Positions 18,436 to 31,970 are shown, counted from the first letter of the stretch. The stretch: 44,940 nt of DNA from an uncultured Pedobacter sp. (GCF_946480185.1 NZ_CAMLIG010000034.1:1-44940), one strand, 5' to 3'. Notes: a model not told the origin generated them from the letters alone. Program-made: numbers and translations.

Positions 18436-18497
18436 TTCTTTACAGTATCATATTTCAATAAAATGTTATTAGGTTATCAAAACCGTTTTAAACATTC

Positions 18498-20561
18498 TTA
18501 CCAATTCAAAGTTTTCTCTTCTTTATTCAACTTAAAACTCACCTTCCCATCTGCCGAAATTTTAAAATCTTTTACAGGCATCAGTTCATTCTTACTCCAC
18601 TTTTTACCAGATTTTTTCCAGAGCATCAAAACACTATAAACCGAATTTTCATGAGGTTTTAAATTAGCGGTTGCATCAATTGTAGTACTGTTTTCTTTAA
18701 CCGGATTTAATCCTTTTGCCTGAACAAATTCTGTATTTTCCCAACCAGCAACTGGAATCATTGCCAATTGATAAATTCCGTTATCTATAATCTTCACTTC
18801 TTTGCCATTAACTTTTTTGATAGTTGTGATTATCGGTTGATCAAGTTGTGGAAGTGAATAGTGACCCAATCTGGCTTTTATAGGATTGCTTCCAGTGTAA
18901 GTATCAACCCGTAAAATCCCGTTTGGAAGCGTGATATCAGCAAGGTTTATTTTTACGGAGGTATCCGAAGCTAAAACTGCTTTACGGTAATAAACGCCAT
19001 CCTGATATTTATCAAAAGAAAACATCCTTAACGCTTCCCATTTGCTTTTTGCATTTTGGAAAACATAGTTCATAGCTACTTCGCCATTTTCACCATCAGC
19101 TTGCCACGGAAAAGCACTGTTATAAGATAAACGATTGTAGTTTTCTGTACCTTGGTAATAGCCTACGGTTTTACTGTTGCACCAAGCCCTAATTTCTGAA
19201 GCGCCAATAGCCGGATAGTTGGTCATCATGATTTTTGGATCTGGTAAAAAGTGATTGTAAACTTTGTCTTTTTCAAATTTATCATCCCAATCGCCTTCAT
19301 TTTCTTTAGCTGTCCAAAACGGATTATCTGCTGGAACAAGCAAGCCTAAAAATAATTTACCCAGCCAAAAAGAACTTCCTCTGCAACTGTAAGGCTGAAT
19401 CCCCGGTTCAAAAGCACCATAAAAACCTAGTGTTGGAATGCTGTCTTTCATCCAATCCGGATTCTGTAAAAACTGCAACATCGTTCCCGACGCAATGCGC
19501 CTCATCCAGCCGTAATTTATTTTCGGGTCATTTAAGAAACCCATCATTGGGAAAGGAACTGCCGCCGCCATTCTGTAAGTAATGCTTCGTCCCCACATGA
19601 TCATTTCGCCGTTACGACCAAACATCAACGGATAATGATTACTCAAGCTATCCAGATTTGCATGAAATTGAGCAGCGATTTTTGGCGCATATTTATTCCC
19701 GTAAAACTGCGACCATAAAGTGCCGTACATCTGGAAAGCCCACATACTGTAATAATCATAATATGGGCTATCGTTGTACCAACCTTGTCCGTCGTATTGC
19801 TTTAGCGTTTTATCTAACAGCTCGGTCAAATAATCTTCACGAATTTGATAACCCTGACTTTTAAAAAAACTAAGAATAAAAATATTGAAGAAGCGCCAGT
19901 TCATATCAATGGTTGGGCCGTTGCCATAACTTAACATGGTATTTGCCAAAGCATCTTTAGTGGCTTGAGGCAAAGGATTCCAATAAACCTCGGGCGCTGC
20001 AAATAAAGAAACCGCTAAACCGCCAAACTCAACCAAGGTTTGACTTGCGCCCCCGTTTTTTTTAAGATGCGGAACGTAAATATTTGTACTTGAATCAAGA
20101 AGTAAAGTAAGTTGATGACGGTAATAAGCTGCAACCGAAATATTATTGATTTTAAGATTTGGATTTTCTTTTAAAAGTGGCGTGGCGATAAACATGGTTC
20201 GGCATAAACCTTCCAGTTTTTCTGTTGAATTTACAGCATCATCCTTAGGATAGCTTTTCCCAGGCTGTTTCGGGAATTTCATTGGGTCATCCAAATTATG
20301 GATATAAGAAAAAGCACCGGATAGTAAGAAAAGACCTGCTTCTTTCCAGTGTTGCCGAGTCATCCCGGTATATGGACTTAACTGATGGTCCAAAGGCGTT
20401 GTAAAGGCTTTAGGTTGTTCGCTGACTTTACCATAAGACCAAGTATTTTGGGCAGATATTGAATTTGAAATGGTCAACAGAAGAAAAACAATTAAAATCA
20501 ATTTTGACTCAAATTGTAGCTTCGTGTTAAAGTGTCCCGCCTTCTTATTAAAATCTGTCAT
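18498..20561 (-). CDS. Secreted DUF2264-family protein (longer paralogue with C-terminal beta domain)
   Basis: 687 residues from the ATG at 20561. The frame is open further upstream to 20642, but that start overlaps the preceding gene and adds residues before the export leader ([19 protein letters not shown]). The N-terminal two thirds matches DUF2264: [17 protein letters not shown] (about 258-274) and GRSITYR (324-330) correspond to [14 protein letters not shown] and GRSLTYR of the smaller neighbour. About 240 further residues form a probable beta-rich domain. As for its paralogue, a role on acidic side-chain caps, by lyase or glucuronidase chemistry, is an inference from fold and context. 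Confidence 0.75.
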   Translation of the reverse strand: MTDFNKKAGHFNTKLQFESKLILIVFLLLTISNSISAQNTWSYGKVSEQPKAFTTPLDHQLSPYTGMTRQHWKEAGLFLLSGAFSYIHNLDDPMKFPKQPGKSYPKDDAVNSTEKLEGLCRTMFIATPLLKENPNLKINNISVAAYYRHQLTLLLDSSTNIYVPHLKKNGGASQTLVEFGGLAVSLFAAPEVYWNPLPQATKDALANTMLSYGNGPTIDMNWRFFNIFILSFFKSQGYQIREDYLTELLDKTLKQYDGQGWYNDSPYYDYYSMWAFQMYGTLWSQFYGNKYAPKIAAQFHANLDSLSNHYPLMFGRNGEMIMWGRSITYRMAAAVPFPMMGFLNDPKINYGWMRRIASGTMLQFLQNPDWMKDSIPTLGFYGAFEPGIQPYSCRGSSFWLGKLFLGLLVPADNPFWTAKENEGDWDDKFEKDKVYNHFLPDPKIMMTNYPAIGASEIRAWCNSKTVGYYQGTENYNRLSYNSAFPWQADGENGEVAMNYVFQNAKSKWEALRMFSFDKYQDGVYYRKAVLASDTSVKINLADITLPNGILRVDTYTGSNPIKARLGHYSLPQLDQPIITTIKKVNGKEVKIIDNGIYQLAMIPVAGWENTEFVQAKGLNPVKENSTTIDATANLKPHENSVYSVLMLWKKSGKKWSKNELMPVKDFKISADGKVSFKLNKEEKTLNW

Positions 20562-20623
20562 AGTAAATATTATAGCGCTCATAAAAAAGCATCTGTTAAT
20601 TTCTCGTTGCCAAAGCAGTAAAT

Positions 20624-21601
20624 TCAATGATTTAAAGACCAATTCTCCCTCCAGTTGATGGCAATATTTTTATCTTTTTTGATTTCGATAGGCAACCAAA
20701 CGTACCGACTGTAGGCCAAATTTTTCGGATTCCATTGATCAGCCACAAAAATCCACTGATTTTTCTTCGGCACTTTAAAAACAAAAGCTGACTGACCGCC
20801 AAAAGTAGTTTTTGAGTTTACACCATTCATGGGGTCTCCTAAATATTTCCATGGGCCAAACAAAGATTTCGAAGTATGTACGCTTGCCTCGTTTGGCGCC
20901 CAGCCTGTGCATCCGCTGGTAATTAAAAAATAATCTTCACCAACTTTAAAAACTGCGGGTGCTTCCCGGTGCTTGCTGAACAAAAGAGAATCCTGCGTGG
21001 TTGCGCCTAAATAATCATCTGTAAGACGAACAACTCTAAGATCATAGTTCTCGTTGGAAGAATATATTTGGTAAGCTTCTCCTTTACCATCAACAAACAA
21101 AGTCATGTCTCGAGACATATTTCCGTTTGGTCTAAAACTATTTATAAAACGGTAAGGACCAGTAACTTTGTCGCTCACAGCAACAGCGGCTCTTGCTGCA
21201 TTATATCCCTGGCCTTTCAACTCCAGATGAAACCACATTACAAACTTTTTTGTTTGGACATTATAAATCACTTTTGGCCTTTCCATAATACAACCTTTTG
21301 TGATATCGCTGGTTTGATCATCTACCGGACTAAAAGCCAGTCCTTCTGCTTTCCAGTTTCTTAAATCTGAAGAAGAGTAAACGCTCACTCCCTCAGATGC
21401 AGATTTTCCTCTCTTTTCACCAAACCAATAGTATTTGCCTTTAAAAACCAACATTCCTCCGCCATGTGCATTTATCGGGTTGCCGCTTGTATCAAGCCAC
21501 GGCTGTGTGGGCAAGTTTTGGCAATTTGCTTGAATAGGTTTATTGATCAATAAACACGTCAAAAATAGTGTTAGCAGTAAACTGCTGGTTTTTAATCCCA
21601 T
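20624..21601 (-). CDS. GH43 protein of exo-beta-1,3-galactanase type (subfamily 24-like)
   Basis: 325 residues from the ATG at 21601, which starts the leader [18 protein letters not shown]; the upstream ATG at 21661 overlaps the preceding gene and adds 20 residues ahead of the leader. Sequence marks are [29 protein letters not shown] (E107), SRDMTLFVD (D165), HREAPAVF (E213), [10 protein letters not shown] and FGGQSA (Q270). In studied GH43_24 exo-beta-1,3-galactanases the catalytic site uses two Glu and a Gln in these motifs instead of the usual Asp base, and that set is present here. Expected reaction: release of galactose, or beta-1,6-substituted galactose, from the beta-1,3-galactan backbone of type II arabinogalactan. 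This gene is the best substrate marker of the locus. Confidence 0.82.
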   Translation of the reverse strand: MGLKTSSLLLTLFLTCLLINKPIQANCQNLPTQPWLDTSGNPINAHGGGMLVFKGKYYWFGEKRGKSASEGVSVYSSSDLRNWKAEGLAFSPVDDQTSDITKGCIMERPKVIYNVQTKKFVMWFHLELKGQGYNAARAAVAVSDKVTGPYRFINSFRPNGNMSRDMTLFVDGKGEAYQIYSSNENYDLRVVRLTDDYLGATTQDSLLFSKHREAPAVFKVGEDYFLITSGCTGWAPNEASVHTSKSLFGPWKYLGDPMNGVNSKTTFGGQSAFVFKVPKKNQWIFVADQWNPKNLAYSRYVWLPIEIKKDKNIAINWRENWSLNH

Positions 21602-21602
21602 T

Positions 21603-23753
21603 TTATCTGTTTTGTAGTTTAACACCTTCATGTGTTGGCTTAACCTCTGCAATGGTTCCATCGGGGTTAAACAACAATTTATCTATACAAACCTCGCGGT
21701 TATAGCCTGCGGCCTGTCCTTGCGTGATCCCTTTGGGATAGTTAAACCGGTGATAGACCAAATACCACTCATCTTTACCCGGCACTTGAATGGTAGAATT
21801 ATGTCCAGTTGCGAAAATGCCATTCTCAGCTGATTTTTGCACAACAATGTTATGGTTTGGTACTTTTATAGGGCTAAGAGGTCCGTCTGCCATTCCATAG
21901 CCCACTCTGTAATCCTCATCTCGGGTATCGTTTTCGCTCCACATAAAATAATAGATTCCGTTACGGAACAATACATGCGTACCCTCTCTAAAAGTTTTAT
22001 CTGGCGTTAATATCTTCAAAGTTTCTTCTTTAATAGAAACCATATCATCATTTAATTCTGCACCAGCTAAATAGCCATTCCCCCAATAAAGGTAATATTT
22101 ACCTGTTTTAGGATCTTGAAATACATCCGGATCAATAACTTGCCCTCCATGCCCTTGCGGATTTTTTTCAATCAAGGGCTTTCCGCTATCTTTAAAAGGT
22201 CCAGCAGGATCATCGGCAACAGCCACACCTATTTTTTGAGCAGCAGTAAAGTAGTAGAAGTACTTATATTTTCCATTGATTTTGCGTTCAATAATACAAG
22301 GCGCCCAGGCATTTCTATTTGCCCAAGTTAGATCGGTTTTAAGGTTGAGGATAATGCCTTCATCTTTCCAGTTTGTTAAATCTTTAGAAGAAAATGTTTT
22401 AAAATAATAGCCCGACCAATTATCAAAACCGTCACTGGTTGGGTATATATAGTATTTATGCCTTTTATTCGAGTAAATAATATCAGGATCTGCGTATAAA
22501 CCCGGTAAAACAGGGTTTCCGTAAATTTTGGCTTCTACCTTAAAGGTTGCTTCTTTTTGTCCGTCTCTTTTAACTACATAATTAACAGCACCATTTAAAA
22601 AGTTGGCTTTCCCTTTCGGCTGATAGCTTAAGCCTTTAGCTTTAATGAATTTTGGATTAAAAGCGCCCAATTTAGCGTCTTGTTTTAAGGGAAGCGTTAT
22701 TTTATGCTTTGCAGAGTCGGTTACGATATTGATGGTTTTTACAAGTTTTGATTGCGGATGGGTTAACAGCAATTGCGCATCGCCCCATTTCCCTAACAGC
22801 CTTGCTTTTTCATCTTTTGTGATAGAAATAACAGTACCATGGCGTGGATGAAAATCCATTTTCACCTTATCGTCAACAACTCTAAATTTATTTAAGTCAT
22901 TACTTTCTGTAAACTGATAGCGCCCTTTAATGTAAACATCATACATTAAAATATAATTATCAGAATTGATCAATTTAAAAACACCTGCCCCTTCTACGGC
23001 ATCATTTGTTTGTTGCAGATATTGATCATTGACTACATAACCGGATGTAAGATGATCCGATACGGCTACTTTTATGCCCGCTTTATTTCCCTCGGTTTTA
23101 AAAAACAAATAAAATTTATTGTCTTTTTCAATAATGTCTCCGTCAATACAAGAGCCTCCATCGGGGCTGTAAAGCAATTGCTTTGGCTCTGTTTCAAGAT
23201 CGGTAAAATCTTTGTTTGCGTAGGAATAGTAGATAATATCAGCACTGTTCCCGTTTTTTAGCGAGAAGTAAACCATGTATTTCCCCGCCTTTGCATCGTA
23301 AATAGTTTGTGGCGCCCATACCCGTAGCAAATCGTCATTTCCTTTAAAACGCTTTTGGAAATTAACTATACTTGATGTCCAATTGATTAAATCCTTTGAT
23401 TTCAAGAGAACCATTCCGCGGTTAGAACTCCAACCTTTTGCAGAAACCATGTCCGTTGCAACCATATAAAATGTTTTACCGTCATTTCCTCTCAAAATGT
23501 GAGGATCTCTAACTCCCCCGGTTTCACTGATTGTTGCCGAGGCTAAAATAGCTTGGTTGTGGTTTAAAGCTTTGTACTGAAATCCATCATCGCTCAAAGC
23601 AAAATGGATGGATTCATCTGCTTTTTGGTTGCCAGTGAAATACGCAAAAAGGTAAGCCGAGTATTTCGATTGTGCATTGGAAGTACCGGCAAATAATAAA
23701 CTGCTTATCATTAAACAACAGATAAGTGATTTTGAAATAATTGGTTTTGTCAT
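21603..23753 (-). CDS. Secreted two-domain GH43 with beta-sandwich linker, first gene of operon
   Basis: 716 residues from the ATG at 23753 (leader MTKPIISK...SNAQ); an upstream ATG at 23795 adds 14 residues before the leader. Domain 1 (about 31-324) has VRDPHIL (D83), IDGDII and AVEGAGVF (E254). Residues 340-408 look like a beta-sandwich linker. Domain 2 (about 411-705) has GLYADPDIIY (D422), VIDPDVF (D541) and FREGTHVLF (E590), the regular GH43 triad, in the style of alpha-L-arabinofuranosidase or beta-xylosidase branches. Domain 1 is paralogous to domain 1 of the 10646-12583 protein and to the 13628-14698 protein. It heads a nine-gene operon and is preceded by a paired G-tract site. Confidence 0.85.
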   Translation of the reverse strand: MTKPIISKSLICCLMISSLLFAGTSNAQSKYSAYLFAYFTGNQKADESIHFALSDDGFQYKALNHNQAILASATISETGGVRDPHILRGNDGKTFYMVATDMVSAKGWSSNRGMVLLKSKDLINWTSSIVNFQKRFKGNDDLLRVWAPQTIYDAKAGKYMVYFSLKNGNSADIIYYSYANKDFTDLETEPKQLLYSPDGGSCIDGDIIEKDNKFYLFFKTEGNKAGIKVAVSDHLTSGYVVNDQYLQQTNDAVEGAGVFKLINSDNYILMYDVYIKGRYQFTESNDLNKFRVVDDKVKMDFHPRHGTVISITKDEKARLLGKWGDAQLLLTHPQSKLVKTINIVTDSAKHKITLPLKQDAKLGAFNPKFIKAKGLSYQPKGKANFLNGAVNYVVKRDGQKEATFKVEAKIYGNPVLPGLYADPDIIYSNKRHKYYIYPTSDGFDNWSGYYFKTFSSKDLTNWKDEGIILNLKTDLTWANRNAWAPCIIERKINGKYKYFYYFTAAQKIGVAVADDPAGPFKDSGKPLIEKNPQGHGGQVIDPDVFQDPKTGKYYLYWGNGYLAGAELNDDMVSIKEETLKILTPDKTFREGTHVLFRNGIYYFMWSENDTRDEDYRVGYGMADGPLSPIKVPNHNIVVQKSAENGIFATGHNSTIQVPGKDEWYLVYHRFNYPKGITQGQAAGYNREVCIDKLLFNPDGTIAEVKPTHEGVKLQNR

Positions 23754-23799
23754 AAACGGTTTATAGAGCCTGCAATTTGAGAAAACGTTTATCAAATTA

Positions 23800-23827
23800 G
23801 GGGGGGCTAGTTTTGAAATTAAGCGGG
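23800..23827 (-). promoter_or_regulatory. Candidate HTCS operator before the nine-gene operon
   Basis: On the plus strand, G7 at 23800-23806 and GGGG at 23824-23827 (followed by TAAATTG) lie one behind the other; on the transcribed strand these are C-tracts spaced 21 bases apart, edge to edge at the upstream side. Sites with similar layout precede the GH2 gene and susC. It ends 47 bases before the start codon. A -7 element at the spacing seen for susC is not evident here. Confidence 0.4.
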
Positions 23828-23874
23828 GTAAATTGAGATTTTGTACTTTTTAATGCCTTAATTTTTAGTTTTTA

Positions 23875-26800
23875 TCAAAGATTTGGCTTTCTGAACTTTT
23901 CTCCAATCTTGTAAGATTTGCTTCCAACATTTCTGTAAGTGCGTATATATTCGGAAGGGTTCATCCCAAATACTTTTGCAAATTGTTCCCTAAAATATCT
24001 GATGTCATTAAAACCAGCTTGATAGGCTCCCTCGTTCACTTTACAATCTGTATTGATAAACAACTGGGCAACTTTTCTTAAACGTATAAATCGGATAAAC
24101 TCGTTAATAGATTTGCCCGAAATGAGTTTCACCTTTTTATAAAGTGCCGAGTGGCTCATGTCTAATTCGTCAGCCAGTTGTTTTACGGTAAAGTCTTTAT
24201 CATCCAAATGCTTTTCCGTAATCTCTATACAGCTTTCTAAAAATTTCTTCAAATCTGGCGATACCGAAAAATCATCCGTCTTTAGCGTTATCTGGTTGTA
24301 AAAATGTTGGTGAAGATTGCTACGGCTACGTAAAAGATTGGCTACCCTTGCCACCAAAATTTCTTTATCAAAAGGTTTGGTAATAAAATCATCCGCTCCA
24401 CTTTCTATCCCTTTTAACTTGAGTTCTGCCGTTGTTCCAGAGGTAAGCAGAATAACAGGAATATGCATTAAAGCACTGTCTTCTTTAATACGCTGACATA
24501 AATCCACGCCACTCATTTCGCCCATCACCACATCAGTAATTACAAGGTTAGGGATTTCAAGTTCTATCATTTCAAAGGCAGCTTCTGCACTATCTGCCGC
24601 CATAATCAAGTAATCATTTTCAAAAATACTTTTGATGTAATTTCTTATCTCTAAATTATCATCAACCAACAAAATGGTACTTTTCTCTGAAACGACACTG
24701 ATATCTGGGATGTTACGGGAAGTGGTAAGGAACTGGATTTCTTGCGTATCTTCAATCTCAATCCGCTCTTCTGTGTGCATTGGCGTATGGCTTGAATACT
24801 CCACTACAGAACTGTCAAAAGTGGCCTGTTTAGGCAAGTTTAAATTAAAAATTGTTCCGGAACCTTTTACGCTGGTATAGCTCACGTTACCGTGATGGCT
24901 TTCCATAATTTCTTTCACTACATACAATCCAATACCAAATCCTCCTTTATAATTTTCTTTATCCGTAACCTGATAAAATCTGTTAAAAATATTTTCGCCT
25001 ACATCTTCTGAAATCCCTACGCCATTATCCTTTACGCTGATGTTCACATTTTCTCCCTCATCATTGATAAAAACCTCAATTGCACCACCATCTGGTGTGT
25101 ATTTCAAAGCATTGGAGATTAAATTAAAAATTGCTATCTCTAACTTTTCTTTATCGGCCAAAACTTCAATGCTTTCTTGCGAAGCGTTAAATTCAAAACT
25201 GATGTTTTTGGATTTTGCCTGTTGCACAAAACACAGAAAAACCTCTTTACAAAAATTAACTAAATTGAATTGGCTTACTTTAAGTTTATCTGGGTTAGCT
25301 TTTTGGAAATGTAGCAACTGATCTACCAAGCTCAACAATCTGCGGGCATTTCTATAAACTACAATTAACTCTCGGGTCTCAACCTGTTGTGATTTACTGT
25401 TCAAAAATTCTTTAATTGGATTGATAATTAATGTGAGCGGCGTTCTGAATTCATGAGAAATATGCGTAAAAAACGAAAGTTTCCGATCATGCAGTTCTTT
25501 CTCTTGCGCCATTTTGGTATCGGCCAATTCCACCTGAAATTTCAGACGTTCTTTATCTCTTTGATAAACAACAAATTTCCGAATCAGCAAAAACACAAAA
25601 GCTAAATATAAAAAGTAAGCCCACCAGGTACGCCACCATGGTGGCAAAACAGTAATTTTTAAAAGCTTCTCCTTATCATTCCAAATACCCGCCGTGTTAG
25701 TGGATTTGATATGTAAAACGTAATGGCCTTCGTGTAAATTTGTGTAATTGGCAGAGCGCAGTTTACCTGAAAAATTCCAGCCTTTATCCCAGCCCTCTAA
25801 ATAGTAAGCATAATTGATAGAGCCCGGCGAAGAATATTCTAAGGTTGCAAAATCAACTGAAATTACCGCATCATCATAAGGCAAACGCAAGGAAGCGATA
25901 TTGTTTTTAGTAATTTCATCCACAAAATCGCTCTCACTTGTTACCAGTTTACCTTGCACCTTAATTTTAGTAATAAATAAAGGCTGTACTGATTTTGTAG
26001 CTTTAATGCTGTCTGGATAAAATATATTGAAGCCTTTTACCCCGCCAAAAACCATTTTACCCGAACGTAGTTTATCTGCCGAACGATAGAAGAATTGATT
26101 ACTTTGTAAACCGTCTTCCTGATAGTAATTGGTTACCTTTTTAGATTTTGTATTGAATTTAATGAGTCCATTAAAAGTGCTCATCCACAAATTATGATGA
26201 TTATCTTCCAAAATACTGAGGATTGAATTATTAGAAAGCCCATCATCTGTAGAAAATCTTTTAATAATTTTCCCCGATGAAAGATCAAATAACAGCAAAC
26301 CACCGCCTTCTGTACCTAACCAAAGTTGTCCGTCTCGGTCTCGATAAATTGCCCGAACAGGTTTGCCTATTTCATAAAATTGGTGCTTTTTATTAATCCT
26401 ATCAATCTTGATAAATTGATTAGCATTTCCCGCTAAAAAATCGCCGTTTCTGTCTTCGGTTAAAAAATAAATGTCTGTTAATTGCTGATCAAAAACCTCA
26501 AACTTGTCTTTGGCGCTGTTATACTTATACAACCTGCCGGAACCGTAAGTTGTAGCCCACAGGTCTTTGTTTTTATCTTCATATAATTGGAGCACATTCC
26601 TGTTATCTAAAGACAATATTTGGTTGTAACAGGTATAATGTTTAAAAGAATGTGTTTTACGATTAAATTTATTAATACCACCACCAAAGGTGGCAATCCA
26701 GGTATTTCCCAGATCATCTTGTTTAATAGAAGTTACCCAGTTATTGCTTAAGGAATTTGAATTTGCCTGATAGCGATAATTCTCAAAACTATTGTTTTTG

Positions 26801-27954
26801 CAATTCCATATACTGAAACCGTTACTCTCGGTACCTATCCACAAATTTTCTTGTGCATCTTCATAAAAAGTAGATGCGAAATTTGCGGTGAGACTATTTG
26901 TACTAAACGGATTATTTGCAATAGTTTTAAATTTGGAAGAGCGAGGCTGAACGATGTTGATGCCCCCGTTTAAAGTGGCTATCCATTTACGTCTCTCTCG
27001 ATCTTCAAAAATACCACTTACAGATTGGCTGGTAAGGCTTGGGTTAGTAGGACCACTATGCAAAAACAGTGATTGATCATTTTCAAGGTTTAAAACAACC
27101 AACCCTTTGCCGGGCAAACCCGCCCATAATTTACCATTTTTATCAAGCAAAAGACTACTGATCTGATTTGAAAGCAATAAAGAATTTTGGGTTCCTCTTG
27201 ACCAAATTCCAGTACCAGGCACATACTTATAAATCCCTAAATCTGTCCCCATCCAGATTTCCCCTTTCTGGTTAACCGCCATCGCTACAACGTCTTTCTT
27301 CTCGTTAGTTATTAGCGCTAATTCTTTCTGTATCGGATTGTATTTAAATAATCCCAGATCTGAAATAAAAACCCAAACTCCGCCGTTACTGTCAAAATTT
27401 ATACAGCTTATGTTATAATTGTCAATTTTTCTTGAACCAACCTTAACCGGAATTTGTATGCACTCCTTTTGTCCTAATTGTTGTACCAACAAGCCTATCC
27501 CATTACTTCCGATATAAATTGTCCCCTGCTTGTCGGCTTGAATAATGCTTATTGAGTTTTGTATCTTCTCTATCGCTCCGTCTCTAAACCTTTTCATGTA
27601 AACGCTTGAGAATTTTTTCGATAAAGGGTCATATAAACTTACACCCTGTCCGGTCCCGACATATAATTTTCCTGAAATATCTTCGGCAATGGTATAAACA
27701 AAGTTATGCGGGATAGAAGTACTATCGTTAATACGGTTTCTAAATATTTCGAACTCATAACCGTCATAGCGGTTTAATCCATCATGTGTTCCAAACCACA
27801 TATAACCATTGTGATCTTGGAAAACAACGCGAACAGAATTATTTGACAAGCCGTTTTCAATCCCTAAACTTTGAATGTTTGAAATTTGTTGGGCAAAAAC
27901 TATCTGCGAAAATAAAACGGCAGAAAAAACGATAAGTAAAAATTTACAGCGCAA
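23875..27954 (-). CDS. Hybrid two-component system regulator (HTCS) of the polysaccharide locus
   Basis: 1359 residues combining all two-component parts in one inner-membrane protein. A signal peptide (ending QIVFAQ) leads into a periplasmic double propeller of Reg_prop repeats with recurring W-x-G/A-T signatures, then a Y_Y_Y domain at about 690-765, one membrane helix at about 770-795 (WWAYFLYLAFVFLLIRKF), HisKA with the phospho-accepting H834 in SHEFRTPL, HATPase (DNGVGI, GIGLYVVKEI), a receiver with D1141 in VITDVVMGEMSG, and an AraC-type HTH at about 1250-1345. All catalytic signature residues are intact. HTCSs bind an oligosaccharide of the target glycan and activate the neighbouring locus. 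It lies between the GH2 gene and the enzyme operon on the same strand. Confidence 0.95.
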   Translation of the reverse strand: MRCKFLLIVFSAVLFSQIVFAQQISNIQSLGIENGLSNNSVRVVFQDHNGYMWFGTHDGLNRYDGYEFEIFRNRINDSTSIPHNFVYTIAEDISGKLYVGTGQGVSLYDPLSKKFSSVYMKRFRDGAIEKIQNSISIIQADKQGTIYIGSNGIGLLVQQLGQKECIQIPVKVGSRKIDNYNISCINFDSNGGVWVFISDLGLFKYNPIQKELALITNEKKDVVAMAVNQKGEIWMGTDLGIYKYVPGTGIWSRGTQNSLLLSNQISSLLLDKNGKLWAGLPGKGLVVLNLENDQSLFLHSGPTNPSLTSQSVSGIFEDRERRKWIATLNGGINIVQPRSSKFKTIANNPFSTNSLTANFASTFYEDAQENLWIGTESNGFSIWNCKNNSFENYRYQANSNSLSNNWVTSIKQDDLGNTWIATFGGGINKFNRKTHSFKHYTCYNQILSLDNRNVLQLYEDKNKDLWATTYGSGRLYKYNSAKDKFEVFDQQLTDIYFLTEDRNGDFLAGNANQFIKIDRINKKHQFYEIGKPVRAIYRDRDGQLWLGTEGGGLLLFDLSSGKIIKRFSTDDGLSNNSILSILEDNHHNLWMSTFNGLIKFNTKSKKVTNYYQEDGLQSNQFFYRSADKLRSGKMVFGGVKGFNIFYPDSIKATKSVQPLFITKIKVQGKLVTSESDFVDEITKNNIASLRLPYDDAVISVDFATLEYSSPGSINYAYYLEGWDKGWNFSGKLRSANYTNLHEGHYVLHIKSTNTAGIWNDKEKLLKITVLPPWWRTWWAYFLYLAFVFLLIRKFVVYQRDKERLKFQVELADTKMAQEKELHDRKLSFFTHISHEFRTPLTLIINPIKEFLNSKSQQVETRELIVVYRNARRLLSLVDQLLHFQKANPDKLKVSQFNLVNFCKEVFLCFVQQAKSKNISFEFNASQESIEVLADKEKLEIAIFNLISNALKYTPDGGAIEVFINDEGENVNISVKDNGVGISEDVGENIFNRFYQVTDKENYKGGFGIGLYVVKEIMESHHGNVSYTSVKGSGTIFNLNLPKQATFDSSVVEYSSHTPMHTEERIEIEDTQEIQFLTTSRNIPDISVVSEKSTILLVDDNLEIRNYIKSIFENDYLIMAADSAEAAFEMIELEIPNLVITDVVMGEMSGVDLCQRIKEDSALMHIPVILLTSGTTAELKLKGIESGADDFITKPFDKEILVARVANLLRSRSNLHQHFYNQITLKTDDFSVSPDLKKFLESCIEITEKHLDDKDFTVKQLADELDMSHSALYKKVKLISGKSINEFIRFIRLRKVAQLFINTDCKVNEGAYQAGFNDIRYFREQFAKVFGMNPSEYIRTYRNVGSKSYKIGEKFRKPNL

Positions 27955-28040
27955 AAGGGATACCGGTTTTTGGTTATTTAAGTCTAATTTAATAATAAAT
28001 GTCAGCTCAACACCTAAAATTATAAACTTATACTAATATA

Positions 28041-28077
28041 AATAAAAAACCCATCCAAAATATAATTCTGGATGGGT
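28041..28077 (-). terminator. Rho-independent terminator after the GH2 gene
   Basis: ACCCATCC (28049-28056) and GGATGGGT (28070-28077) form an 8-base-pair stem with a 13-base loop; on the minus strand it is followed by TTTTTTATT. It lies 22 bases downstream of the GH2 stop and separates that transcript from the HTCS gene. Confidence 0.8.
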
Positions 28078-28098
28078 CACAAACTATTTAACCGATGT

Positions 28099-31230
<3,132 letters not shown>

Positions 31231-31392
31231 TTAAAGGTTAGGTTATGTTAATAATTGTTTTTTAAATTTAAGATTACACCGTTAATTTTAAACGCGTCAC
31301 TTTTTGACATTTTTTGAATCTCCGATAATATTTCTATTCGTTAAACAGTTCATTATAATTCAAATTTAAACTGTTTTTAATTTATCCTTATT

Positions 31393-31449
31393 CAAAAAAA
31401 CATATAATTTTCCATATTTCATGGGGACAAATAGAGAAAAGAAGGGGGG
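31393..31449 (-). promoter_or_regulatory. Candidate HTCS operator and promoter of the GH2 gene
   Basis: Plus-strand GGGGACAAATAG (31423 on) and GGGGGGTATAACTG (31444 on) are spaced 21 bases apart. A weak -7 match, CAAAAAAA at 31393 (TTTTTTTG on the transcribed strand; consensus TAnnTTTG), begins 30 bases from the first G-tract, the same offset as in the susC site. If used, the leader would be about 160 bases. Confidence 0.4.
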
Positions 31450-31859
31450 TATAACTGTCAAATAGGTAAATAGAATGTCCAGAAAGTTTAAACCTGTCTT
31501 ATTTTATCATTTAATTAGCTCACAATGGAGATGACTTATTCTATAAATTATGAATTTTATGCTGGAATTTCTAAAATAGCCACTTTATGTAAAAAAATCA
31601 AGAGAAGTCACTGCAACACATTTACTACTTAGTGTAAATTATAATCGTGTTTTAGGTTTACGGGGCCAAAACTTCGCTTTTAGAAAAATGCAGAATCACT
31701 GTTTAAAAACAACCGTGTTTTAAGACGTTCAAGCTTGTTGAAATAAAACGGCGAGGCTAAGAGAGGATATAGATACAAAAACAACCCATACCTTTTAAAA
31801 TTAAGAAAAAAACAAAATCCTATTTTACTGCTCTTTCTAAACAACACAAAAATCTAATG

Positions 31860-31970
31860 AAATGCTTGTTCGTGGCTTCTCCGCACCAAGTTCGCTACTT
31901 GTTCGCAAAATGAGTGCTTTTTGCGAAGGTGCTACGAACATTTTGCGAAGGATTAGCGAAAAAATGCTTC
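31860..31970. repeat. Cluster of nested inverted repeats built on TTCGCAAAATG
   Basis: TTCGCAAAA (31902-31910) pairs with TTTTGCGAA (31919-31927). TTCGCAAAATG (31902-31912) also pairs with CATTTTGCGAA (31939-31949), and the outer TTCGCTA (31891) pairs with TAGCGAA (31954-31960). GTTCGTGGC...GCACC on the left resembles the inverse of GGTGCTACGAAC (31928-31939). The mutually exclusive hairpins and lack of a reading frame suggest a dispersed palindromic repeat rather than a gene. Confidence 0.55.

Noticed and set aside
20562..20642. Longer N-terminus for the large DUF2264 protein
   Set aside because: The extra residues precede the export leader and the start would lie inside the upstream gene; the ATG at 20561 gives a proper leader. 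The ATG at 20582 remains a minor alternative.
21602..21661. Longer N-terminus for the exo-galactanase-like GH43
   Set aside because: It overlaps the preceding coding region by 59 bases and puts 20 polar residues before an otherwise normal signal peptide.
10646..23753. Reading the enzyme operon as a xylan or ulvan locus
   Set aside because: GH43 and GH105/BNR_4 alone would allow it, but there is no GH10, GH11, GH67 or GH115 for xylan and no sulfatase for ulvan, while the GH43_24-type residues and GH2 point to galactan. Not fully excluded.
23800..23827. G-quadruplex at the G7/GGGG tract
   Set aside because: Only two G-tracts are close together; four runs within short loops are needed for a standard intramolecular quadruplex.
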